DNA from: Actinomycetes bacterium
Lineage (GTDB): Bacteria > Actinomycetota > Acidimicrobiia > Acidimicrobiales > JAKAOS01
Direction: 5' to 3'
Assembly (NCBI GenBank): GCA_021790615.1
Contig: JAJYGW010000284.1
Span: 1 to 5,211, forward strand
DNA length: 5,211 nucleotides
In this document: in pieces, positions 1 to 4,910 of the stretch
Position numbering within the stretch: the stretch's first letter is position 1
How the letters are laid out: each line of letters opens with the position of its first letter
Made by a program: the position numbers and the translations under genes
The notes under the pieces: model-generated
Seen by the model: only the letters and a program-made list of their open reading frames with translations
Told to the model about the DNA's origin: nothing
Databases searched by the model: none

Positions 1-154
1 TGCGGCCCCTGCGGCCGAACAACGCGCGCCGAGCGAGGAACTGCGCGCCCTGCTCGAGGATCGGCTCGCGCGCGTCGTGAACTACCTGGCGGCGACGGCG
101 CTGCTGGCCATCGTCGTCCTCATGGTCGTGAAGCCCGGGTCCCCGCATTCCTAG
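1..154 (+). CDS. C-terminal end of a membrane protein (5' end outside window)
   Basis: Reading from base 2 gives 50 codons and a TAG stop at 152-154. The piece starts with an Ala/Glu/Arg-rich polar stretch (about 20 residues, containing SEELRALLEDRLARVV), followed by one hydrophobic helix (NYLAATALLAIVVLMVV) and a short polar tail, KPGSPHS. A charged amphipathic segment followed by a last transmembrane helix and a Lys-Pro-Gly end resembles the C-termini of small actinobacterial integral membrane proteins such as the DUF2269 group, but the fragment is too short to assign a family. The gene would read in the same direction as the antiporter behind it. The 146-bp gap and the dyad over its stop argue that they are separate transcription units. 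The continuous frame to the window edge and the sensible helix support a real gene; the function is unknown. Confidence 0.55.
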   Translation, partial: AAPAAEQRAPSEELRALLEDRLARVVNYLAATALLAIVVLMVVKPGSPHS

Positions 155-161
155 CCCGGGC
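133..161 (+). terminator. GC-rich dyad over the stop codon, possible terminator
   Basis: A perfect 7-bp inverted repeat, GCCCGGG (133-139) and CCCGGGC (155-161), encloses a 15-nt loop that contains the TAG stop. There is no T-tract after it, so it is not a classical intrinsic terminator. Stem-only terminators are reported in actinobacteria, so this is a weak candidate for the end of the upstream gene. Confidence 0.3.
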
Positions 162-238
162 GCTGCCGACGCGATCCGACGCGGCGGCCATCTCGCCTGT
201 GGGTCGAGCACGACGGGCCGCCACGAGTAAGGTCACCG

Positions 239-274
239 ATGGTGCGCCGGGAAGCCTGGTCGGCAATGGCATAG
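239..274 (+). CDS. Possible upstream leader peptide (11 codons)
   Basis: ATG at 239 opens a frame encoding MVRREAWSAMA and stops at TAG 272-274. AAGG at 229-232 lies 6 nt before the ATG and could act as a weak ribosome site. The frame starts between the competing pairing partners of the antiporter leader and stops inside the loop and first base of the descending arm of hairpin B (258-280). A translating ribosome would therefore melt that hairpin. This could be an attenuator-type leader peptide, but so short a frame arises easily by chance and the peptide shows no run of one amino acid that would suggest what it senses. Confidence 0.2.
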   Translation: MVRREAWSAMA

Positions 275-285
275 CCGACCGTCTT

Positions 286-292
286 GGAGGAG
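286..292 (+). promoter_or_regulatory. Shine-Dalgarno site fixing the antiporter start
   Basis: GGAGGAG ends 8 nt before GTG 301, an ideal distance. The in-frame GTG at 199 has no comparable site and would add 34 polar residues unlike a first transmembrane helix. The site therefore decides for GTG 301. Confidence 0.75.
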
Positions 293-300
293 CACCGGCC

Positions 301-1773
301 GTGGGCGACACGCAGTTCTTCGTTGTGGTGGTCGTTGTGGCAGGTGCCGCGTTGGCTGCCGTTCTCTCGAACCGGCTCGCAGCGCGAGCGGCAATTCCTG
401 CGCCTGCGTTCTTCTTCTTGGGGGCGGCGGTCGCCGTCGCGGTCGTCCCGGCGCTCCACGCGCCGCACGGCCTGACCGTCCAGCGGGTGGTGAGCGCAGC
501 GCTCGTGGGCATCCTGTTCGCAGGTGGCCTGGACATCGGGTGGACGCGCTTTCGCTCGGCTCTCGGTCCGATCACCACGCTCGGAGCCCTCGGGACGCTC
601 CTCACCGCCGGTGCGGGCGCCGTGCTCGTCCACCTGGCGTTCGGCCTCAGCTGGTACTTCTCGCTCCTGGTGGGGACCGCCGTCGCTCCCACGGACCCGG
701 CGGTGGTGTTCTCCGTGCTCGGGCGACGCGAGGTCGCCGGTCACAGCGGCCTGATCCTCGAAGGCGAGTCCGGTGTGAACGACCCCGTCGGCATCGCCCT
801 CATGGCCAGCCTCGTCACCGCGGGCGGTCTCAGCGCCGGGGCCTTCGCCCACGTCGGGTGGTCGTTCCTTTTGCAAATGGCCGTCGGGGCGACGTTCGGC
901 GCCTTCGGCGGCCGGGCCCTGCTCGTCTTCGCCCGCAAGGTCCCGCTCCCGAGCGAGAGCCTCTACCCCCTCCGCACGCTCGCCAGCGCCTTCCTTATCT
1001 ACGGCGCCGCCTCGCTCGCCCACGGATCAGGGCTCCTGGCGGTCTTCGTTGCCGGCATCGTGCTCGGCGACGAGCGGATGCCCTACAAAGGTGAGATCGA
1101 GCGCTTCCACGCGGCGCTCGCCAGCCTCGGCGAGATCGTGGCCTTCACCGTCCTCGGCCTCACCGTCGACTTCTCGGTGATCGTCCGGCCCGATGTGTGG
1201 GTACCAGGTCTCGTGCTCGGAGCCGGGCTGACGCTCGTCGTCCGCCCCGTGCTCGTCAGAACGTGCCTGCTCCGGGCGAAGCTCGAGTCGAACGAGCGAA
1301 ACTTCGTCCTGTTCGCCGGGCTGAAGGGGGCAGTGCCGATCCTGCTCGGCACCTTCATCGTGAGCGCCCGACTGCCCGACGCCCAGCGTCTCTACGGCAT
1401 CGTGGTCGTGGTCGTGGTCTTCTCCGTCCTCGTCCAAGGCAGCCTCGTTCCCACGCTCGCTCGGTTGGCGCACCTGCCGATGCGCTCGGTCGAGCTCGAG
1501 CCGTGGTCCCTGGGCCTTCGCCTCCAAGAGGAGCCCACCGCGGTCCACCGGGTGGTCGTCGCACCCGGCTCGGCCGCTGACGGCTGCACGGTCGGCGGGC
1601 TTCGCGGCTTGCCGGCCAACGCGTGGATCAGCCTCGTGGTCCGTCATGGCCGCGTCGTGGCGGTCACCGGGGACACCGAGCTGCGGGCCGGCGACGACGT
1701 CCTCGTCATTGCGGACCTGGAGCCCGGCCAGGATCTCAGCGCGACGTTCGAGAACCGCCACCAGGCACGCTGA
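301..1773 (+). CDS. CPA1-type cation:proton antiporter with C-terminal RCK_C-like domain (NhaP/CvrA type)
   Basis: A 490-residue inner-membrane antiporter that probably exchanges K+ or Na+ for protons and so controls pH and cation levels. GTG 301 is chosen because GGAGGAG precedes it by 8 nt and the protein then begins directly with a hydrophobic helix. Roughly residues 1-395 form about 12 membrane segments. Family signatures are APTDP (129-133) in the unwound-helix region; GESGVNDP (155-162), whose Asn160-Asp161 pair is the ion-binding ND motif of CPA1 exchangers; and LKGAVPI (341-347) near the last helices. After a linker, residues about 413-471 (RVVVAPGS ... LRAGDDVLVIAD) look like an RCK_C/TrkA-C domain, which in NhaP2-like proteins binds a regulatory ligand. 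Two runs of six valines (near residues 8-13 and 368-373) lie in membrane helices. It ends convergently, 92 bp from the BASS gene. The leader upstream is strongly structured. The family is secure; K+ versus Na+ preference cannot be read from sequence. Confidence 0.93.
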   Translation: MGDTQFFVVVVVVAGAALAAVLSNRLAARAAIPAPAFFFLGAAVAVAVVPALHAPHGLTVQRVVSAALVGILFAGGLDIGWTRFRSALGPITTLGALGTLLTAGAGAVLVHLAFGLSWYFSLLVGTAVAPTDPAVVFSVLGRREVAGHSGLILEGESGVNDPVGIALMASLVTAGGLSAGAFAHVGWSFLLQMAVGATFGAFGGRALLVFARKVPLPSESLYPLRTLASAFLIYGAASLAHGSGLLAVFVAGIVLGDERMPYKGEIERFHAALASLGEIVAFTVLGLTVDFSVIVRPDVWVPGLVLGAGLTLVVRPVLVRTCLLRAKLESNERNFVLFAGLKGAVPILLGTFIVSARLPDAQRLYGIVVVVVVFSVLVQGSLVPTLARLAHLPMRSVELEPWSLGLRLQEEPTAVHRVVVAPGSAADGCTVGGLRGLPANAWISLVVRHGRVVAVTGDTELRAGDDVLVIADLEPGQDLSATFENRHQAR

Positions 1774-1865
1774 GCCCCCGACCGACGAGCTGGCTGGTCC
1801 CGGCGCCCAGCAGTCGGGTCCCGGCGCCTGCTGCCCTCGAGCGTGGTGCGGCGCACCCAGCAGCC
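1774..1865. repeat. Convergent intergenic spacer with direct repeats and dyads
   Basis: The 12-mer GGTCCCGGCGCC occurs twice (1796-1807 and 1817-1828), a 21-bp period. CAGCAG (1808-1813) and CTGCTG (1828-1833) form one dyad. CTGCTG can alternatively pair with CAGCAG at 1858-1863, outside a small hairpin GGTGC (1845-1849) and GCACC (1853-1857). The spacer separates two convergent stop codons, so a bidirectional terminator is the natural reading, but no T-tract is present on either strand. Confidence 0.4.
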
Positions 1866-2816
1866 TCACCGCGAGGCGGCAGCGCCCGGGGGTGCCGGCG
1901 CAGCTCGGGGCCCACGAGTGCCGACCCTTCGAGCCGAGCGCCGCGCGCTCACAGAGCCGAAGGCGAGCGCGAGGAGCCCGTAGATGCCGAGCACGCCGGC
2001 AGCGCCAGCGCCGAACGCCGCCGTGGCGATCCCGGCTGCGACGGCGAAGTCGCGCATGGCGAGCGGGAGGAGCAAGCCCGGCCGCCCTGCGGGATCGACA
2101 CCTCGGGCGACGAGAGCGCCGAGCGAGGCGGCCCCAGCGAGGAAGGCGAGCAGCAAGCCCGCGGCGACCAGGTCGCGGGCACCGGGGCGTACCTGGCTGG
2201 CGACCTCGAAGAGCAGGACGAGCAGGGCCAGGAGGCTCACGAGCCGGCCGAGGTCCACGGTACGTGGCCAGCGACGAAGCACCCGCGCGAGAGCGGCACC
2301 CGCGCCGAGCGGCAGGGCGACAACCAGGACGAGGGTGGTGAGCACTCCGACGGTGTGCAGGCCGTCGGTCGAGGCGAGAAGGGCGAGGATCGGCCCCGAG
2401 GCGACGACGGTGATCGCGCTCGAGGCGACGAGCAGCGCGGCGGCGACCGAGATCTCACCGCCGGCCAGCCCGGTGAGCCCCACCGAAGCGATCTCGGCCG
2501 GGGCGACCCCGACGGCGAGGATCCCGTCGCGGACCCCTGGCGGGGCGGCTCGGCTGAGCGCCCATGCCAACGCCGGCAGGACCACCGTGCTGGCGACCAT
2601 CGCATATGCGATCCGACCCCTGCGCACCTGGAGCGGGCGAGCGTCGGCTCTCTCGAGAGCCAGCCCTGCGGCGAGGACCAGAACGGCGAGCGTCGGATCG
2701 ATGCCTCCGGACCTGTCCAACGCGCGACCGGTGTGTGGCAACGCGACACCGACCGCCCCGACCACCACCATCAGGGGAAGAAGCAGCTTCTCCAGAGCGC
2801 TTGCCGCGCGGCTCAT
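1866..2816 (-). CDS. BASS-type transporter (bile acid:sodium symporter fold), divergent ion site
   Basis: A 316-residue integral membrane protein with about nine or ten hydrophobic segments, beginning near residue 10 and ending near residue 289, then a cytoplasmic-looking Arg/Pro/Ala tail. The length and two inverted-half signatures fit the BASS superfamily (ASBT, PanS and ACR3-related carriers). The first is PAEIASVGLTGLAGGEISVA (residues 106-125), matching the family pattern with the broken helix before a small-residue LxxG[DE] stretch. The second is LAMRDFAVAAGIA (252-264), at the place of the second broken helix. Against bacterial ASBT, as remembered, the first crossover Asn is Val112, and the second motif's Glu/Gln/Asn are Pro251, Arg255 and Asp256. 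Sodium coupling may therefore be lost or replaced. The ATG at 2816 has no strong Shine-Dalgarno. The gene follows the DsbA-like gene by 63 bp in the same direction, so co-transcription is likely. The substrate is unknown; an organic anion is the family default. Confidence 0.82.
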   Translation of the reverse strand: MSRAASALEKLLLPLMVVVGAVGVALPHTGRALDRSGGIDPTLAVLVLAAGLALERADARPLQVRRGRIAYAMVASTVVLPALAWALSRAAPPGVRDGILAVGVAPAEIASVGLTGLAGGEISVAAALLVASSAITVVASGPILALLASTDGLHTVGVLTTLVLVVALPLGAGAALARVLRRWPRTVDLGRLVSLLALLVLLFEVASQVRPGARDLVAAGLLLAFLAGAASLGALVARGVDPAGRPGLLLPLAMRDFAVAAGIATAAFGAGAAGVLGIYGLLALAFGSVSARRSARRVGTRGPRAAPAPPGAAASR

Positions 2817-2879
2817 GGTCGCTCGCTCAGCCGCTGCCCGGATCCACCGTTCGCCGGAGGACTGGCGCGCCCGGAGCCG

Positions 2880-3599
2880 TCACGTCCCGGCGGACTCATG
2901 GCGGTGCCCGCCTTGGCAGTCCCCCTTGGCTTCGACGTCGCCTTCTACGCGACCGAAGGCCGCCAGCTGCGGGGTCTCACGGAGCGAGCGCTTGAGCTCG
3001 GCGAACCCGCCGAAGCGTGCCAGCGCGACGACGTGCTCCCACAGCTCGAGCGCCTCATCGGGGCGGGGGAGCCGGCTGATCACCGGGCCGAACAGGGCGG
3101 TGCCGCCAGGAGGCTCGAAGTGGAGGATCGGCGTGCCCACGCCCTTTCCGGTAAGCGACAGGGCCCTGTCAGTCTCGGCGCGGATCTCGGGGTCGAACGA
3201 GGCGTCGGACGCCGACTCGGCGAGCCCGACGGGGAGGCCCAGGCCGGCGAGGATCCCGGCGGCGAATCCGGCCGGGTCGCGCTCGAGGTGCTCCTGGTGG
3301 CCCGGGCCAGAGTCGAACAGCTCGGCACCGTAGGCGGCGTAGACGGGGCCGACGGCGGCAGGACCACGCGAAGCGCGGACCGCAGCGGCGACGCGGAGCA
3401 GCTCGAGTCCGGCGGTGTGGCTCCGCTCGTAGCCGGCGGGGAACTCGGTGGCGTAGTCCGCCTCGGCGTTCACGAGGCGAAGCGAGATGAATCGCCATTC
3501 CACCTGGTAGCTCCGCCGGTCGGCGACGAGGCGCACCCACTTGCTCGTCATCCAGGCGAAGGGGCACACCGGGTCGAAGTAGAAGTCGAGATCGGCCAT
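2880..3599 (-). CDS. DsbA-fold oxidoreductase, mycothiol-dependent nitroreductase (Rv2466c)-like, CPFA active site
   Basis: A 239-residue cytosolic thioredoxin-fold protein with an inserted helical domain (DsbA/FrnE/Rv2466c group). The N-terminal beta strand DLDFYFDP leads into CPFAW (residues 12-16). Residues 17-26 (MTSKWVRLVA) and the later WRFISLRLVN (35-44) match the layout of Rv2466c, a mycothiol-dependent reductase of Mycobacterium. GVGTP (153-157) supplies the cis-proline loop, and FGPVISRLP (170-178) with a following LW pair is a group hallmark. Rv2466c has CPWC; here the resolving cysteine is Ala15, leaving a single catalytic thiol. The only other cysteine is Cys228 in a variable tail. 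There is no signal peptide. ATG 3599 is preferred, with GGAGAGG 7 nt before it; GTG 3602 would add one residue. It heads an apparent two-gene unit with the BASS transporter. Fold and group are well supported; the physiological substrate is not known. Confidence 0.9.
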   Translation of the reverse strand: MADLDFYFDPVCPFAWMTSKWVRLVADRRSYQVEWRFISLRLVNAEADYATEFPAGYERSHTAGLELLRVAAAVRASRGPAAVGPVYAAYGAELFDSGPGHQEHLERDPAGFAAGILAGLGLPVGLAESASDASFDPEIRAETDRALSLTGKGVGTPILHFEPPGGTALFGPVISRLPRPDEALELWEHVVALARFGGFAELKRSLRETPQLAAFGRVEGDVEAKGDCQGGHRHESAGT

Positions 3600-3829
3600 C
3601 ACCTCTCCTCTCCAGTCAGGCCGCGCGGCTCAGTGGGCGCGCGGGGCCGGAGGTGAGTCCCTCGACGACATCGTCAGCGAGGCTTACGTCGGCGCCATCA
3701 GGCCCGTCGGCGCCGGACAGGTGTGGGCGTGGGGTGCGCATCGCCCGGGATCGTAGCGACCGGTTCATCCGTCGCCATTACGTGGGGCCGCGCGAGAACA
3801 CACCCATTTCTCGGCCCGGACTCAGAGCG
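3600..3829 (-). promoter_or_regulatory. Upstream region of the dsbA-like/BASS unit, with dyads and a tandem repeat
   Basis: No credible gene lies here. On the minus strand, nearest the gene, are the ribosome site GGAGAGG (3613-3607), a 7-bp GC hairpin CCGCGCG/CGCGCGG (3621-3627 and 3638-3644), and a palindrome GACGA-CA-TCGTC (3664-3675). Beyond them is a direct repeat CGTCGGCGCC at 3687-3696 and 3705-3714. TACGAT on the minus strand (3755-3750) fits a TAnnnT -10 box but has no convincing -35 partner. The palindrome and repeats are candidate operators; none is assigned to a known regulator. Confidence 0.35.
3785..3817 (-). terminator. Hairpin downstream of tRNA-Leu, probable terminator
   Basis: CGAGAA (3793-3798) pairs with TTCTCG (3808-3813) around a 9-nt loop. 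GGGC (3785-3788) extends the stem with GCCC (3814-3817) after a 4-nt bulge. It begins 12 nt beyond the 3' end of the minus-strand tRNA, where a terminator is expected. No T-tract follows, as is common in GC-rich actinobacteria. Confidence 0.42.
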
Positions 3830-3913
3830 TGGGCGAGGGGGGACTTGAACCCCCACATCCTTTCGGACACAGGAACCTGAATCCTGCGCGTCTGCCTATT
3901 CCGCCACTCGCCC
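3830..3913 (-). tRNA. tRNA-Leu (anticodon CAG)
   Basis: A complete 84-nt class II tRNA that decodes the leucine codon CUG, the commonest leucine codon in such GC-rich genomes. The acceptor stem GGGCGAG (3913-3907) pairs with CTCGCCC (3837-3831), with discriminator A at 3830. The D stem is GCG/CGC. The anticodon stem CAGGA/TCCTG encloses the loop TTCAGGT, giving anticodon CAG at 3879-3877. The long variable arm is TCC-GAAA-GGA, as expected for leucine. The T stem GGGGG/CCCCC encloses TTCAAGT. The genomic bases after the discriminator are CGC, so CCA is not encoded and must be added by tRNA nucleotidyltransferase. The gene diverges from fhaA, as leuT does in Mycobacterium tuberculosis. Confidence 0.97.
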
Positions 3914-4253
3914 GAGTGCGGGTGACAGCGTAGTCTGCGTTCCAGGGGCCGCTTCCGAGGCGCGGTGCCCGCTCGATGCCCCGAGGTCCCCTTGCGGAGC
4001 GCCGCGATGACTCGCGGTGCCACCCGCAGCATCGTGCCGAGCGCGAAGGCATCCGGAGTGTCGGGTACCGTGACTGTGAGAGATGGGCGCATCGCGGGTA
4101 GCATCCCTGCGCCGTTCCCGGAGGGAGCGAGCCGGAGCCCGCCGATCGGCAGGCGACGCGCGGCAATTCCCTCCGGCACAACCAAGCAGCCAAGCGGCAG
4201 CCGCTCCTCGCCCCGGGGAGAAGCGGATCGTGCCGGTAGGATTGATCGAACCT
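3914..4253. promoter_or_regulatory. Divergent intergenic region between tRNA-Leu and fhaA
   Basis: These 340 bases show no protein-like frame. Toward the tRNA, TACGCT on the minus strand (3932-3927) lies 13 nt before the mature 5' end and could be its -10 box; the expected -35 position is poor. Toward fhaA, TAGGAT (4237-4242) matches TAnnnT and ends 11 nt before ATG 4254, which would give a nearly leaderless mRNA; its -35 position is also poor. TACCGT (4064-4069) is a second, weaker candidate for a longer transcript. A nested inverted repeat occupies 4118-4176 and is listed separately. The -10 assignments rest on one hexamer each. Confidence 0.4.
4118..4176. repeat. Nested inverted repeat upstream of fhaA
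   Basis: A perfect 9-bp pair, CCGGAGGGA (4118-4126) and TCCCTCCGG (4168-4176), encloses GCCG (4131-4134) with CGGC (4161-4164). Near the centre is a perfect 10-bp palindrome, GCCGATCGGC (4141-4150). An alternative short hairpin TCCC (4116-4119) with GGGA (4123-4126) would use one arm of the outer stem. It could be a folded leader RNA if transcription starts upstream of it, or a DNA-level operator if the promoter is at 4237-4242. Confidence 0.45.
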
Positions 4254-4910
4254 ATGGGACTCCAGCAGTTCGAGGAGCGTCTCGAGCGCCTGGTGGAGGG
4301 GACGTTGTCGAAACCGTTCCGGAGCAGCCTTCAGCCCGTCGAGATCGGCCGCAGGCTGACGAGGGAGATGGACCTTCACCGGCGTGTGGGCGTGCGCGGC
4401 CTGATCGCGCCGAATTCGTTCACGGTCACTCTCTCGCCTGCAGAGGTGGACCGGTTCGCCAACTTCATCGACGCCTTGTCGCGCGAGCTGGCCGACGCAG
4501 CACGCGAGCATGCCCGGATCGAGGGCTACACGTTCGTCGGACCTGTGGACGTCCAGGTGTACGAGGGCGCCGGGCTCCGGCCAGGACGGTTCGTCGTGGC
4601 CTCCGAGGTGGTCGAGGGTCCTGAGGAGAGCCCCCACGCCGAGCTGGTCCTTCCTGACGGCAGCCACGTGACGCTCGGCGACGGGACGGTCACGTTGGGC
4701 CGGCTCCCCGAGTGCGACGTCGTGCTCAACGATCCGAACGTGAGCCGCAGGCACGCGGAGCTTCGGCGTACGGCTGACGGCGTGGTCGTGACCGACCTCG
4801 GCTCCACGAACGGCACGCGTGTGAATGGCATGCCGGTGCGAGAGCAGGAGCTGGTCAGCGGCGACGAGATCACCGTCGGGTCGACGACCCTGGTCTTCGA
4901 GCTCTCGTGA
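4254..4910 (+). CDS. fhaA: FhaA-type protein: DUF3662 domain plus C-terminal FHA domain
   Basis: A 218-residue cytosolic adaptor. Residues about 1-105 form the DUF3662/FhaA N-terminal domain (GLQQFEERLERLVEG, QPVEIGRRLTREMD, IAPNSFTVTLSP). Residues about 128-218 form a phosphothreonine-binding FHA domain with every expected marker: GR at 149-150, SRRH at 164-167, and DLGSTNGTRVNG at 181-192. In Mycobacterium FhaA (527 residues) the FHA domain binds phosphorylated partners of PknA/PknB, including the lipid-II flippase MviN, and restrains peptidoglycan synthesis; the same kind of role is inferred here. The linker is only about 20 residues. ATG 4254 is chosen because family members start MGLQQFE-like and TAGGAT sits just upstream. 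GTG 4230, with GGGAG at 4216-4220, is a real alternative that would add 8 residues. The stop overlaps the next start by 3 bases, so the two genes are translationally coupled. Confidence 0.92.
   Translation: MGLQQFEERLERLVEGTLSKPFRSSLQPVEIGRRLTREMDLHRRVGVRGLIAPNSFTVTLSPAEVDRFANFIDALSRELADAAREHARIEGYTFVGPVDVQVYEGAGLRPGRFVVASEVVEGPEESPHAELVLPDGSHVTLGDGTVTLGRLPECDVVLNDPNVSRRHAELRRTADGVVVTDLGSTNGTRVNGMPVREQELVSGDEITVGSTTLVFELS

Larger units (their letters stand above)
183..300 (+). promoter_or_regulatory. Structured 5' leader of the antiporter gene
   Basis: Several perfect inverted repeats stack up in front of the antiporter start. Hairpin A is GGCGGCC (183-189) with GGCCGCC (216-222); inside its loop GTCG (203-206) and CGAC (211-214) close an AGCA tetraloop. 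Hairpin B is GGTCGGC (258-264) with GCCGACC (274-280) around a 9-nt loop. Outside B, GGTGC (241-245) can pair with GCACC (292-296), which overlaps the last base of the Shine-Dalgarno GGAGGAG (286-292). In competition, CACC (234-237) can pair locally with GGTG (241-244). Two exclusive pairings, one clamping the edge of the ribosome site, are the layout of a translational switch. I do not recognise a known riboswitch class. The pairings are visible; regulation is inference. Confidence 0.42.

Noticed and set aside
199..300. Extension of the antiporter to GTG 199 (524 residues)
   Set aside because: The 34 extra residues are polar, there is no ribosome site at 199, and a strong GGAGGAG sits 8 nt before GTG 301.
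155..300. A named riboswitch (ydaO/c-di-AMP, cobalamin, M-box, GEMM) in the antiporter leader
   Set aside because: Short strings such as ACCGATGG and GGGAAGCC recall parts of known motifs, but their order and the conserved cores do not match any class I can recite.
1027..1869. Minus-strand open frame of 280 codons within the antiporter
   Set aside because: It is antisense to conserved antiporter motifs, and the product is His/Asp/Glu/Arg-rich without domain features.
1623..3656. Long open plus-strand frame (677 codons) across the antiporter end and antisense to two genes
   Set aside because: The product is low-complexity Arg/Gly/Glu/Pro/Asp sequence with no domain. It lies antisense to two recognisable minus-strand families and overlaps the antiporter C-terminus; this is the usual open shadow frame of GC-rich DNA.
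3653..3880. Plus-strand 75-codon frame between the redox gene and the tRNA
   Set aside because: It ends inside the tRNA sequence and its Ser/Arg-rich product has no recognisable feature.
4083..4253. Extension of FhaA to ATG 4083 (275 residues)
   Set aside because: The added residues are Arg/Ala/Ser/Pro-rich and unlike the FhaA N-terminus, and the segment contains the nested dyad; better starts exist at 4254 or 4230.
3822..4754. Minus-strand open frame of 310 codons
   Set aside because: It reads through the tRNA and antisense to the FHA gene, and its sequence has no family resemblance.
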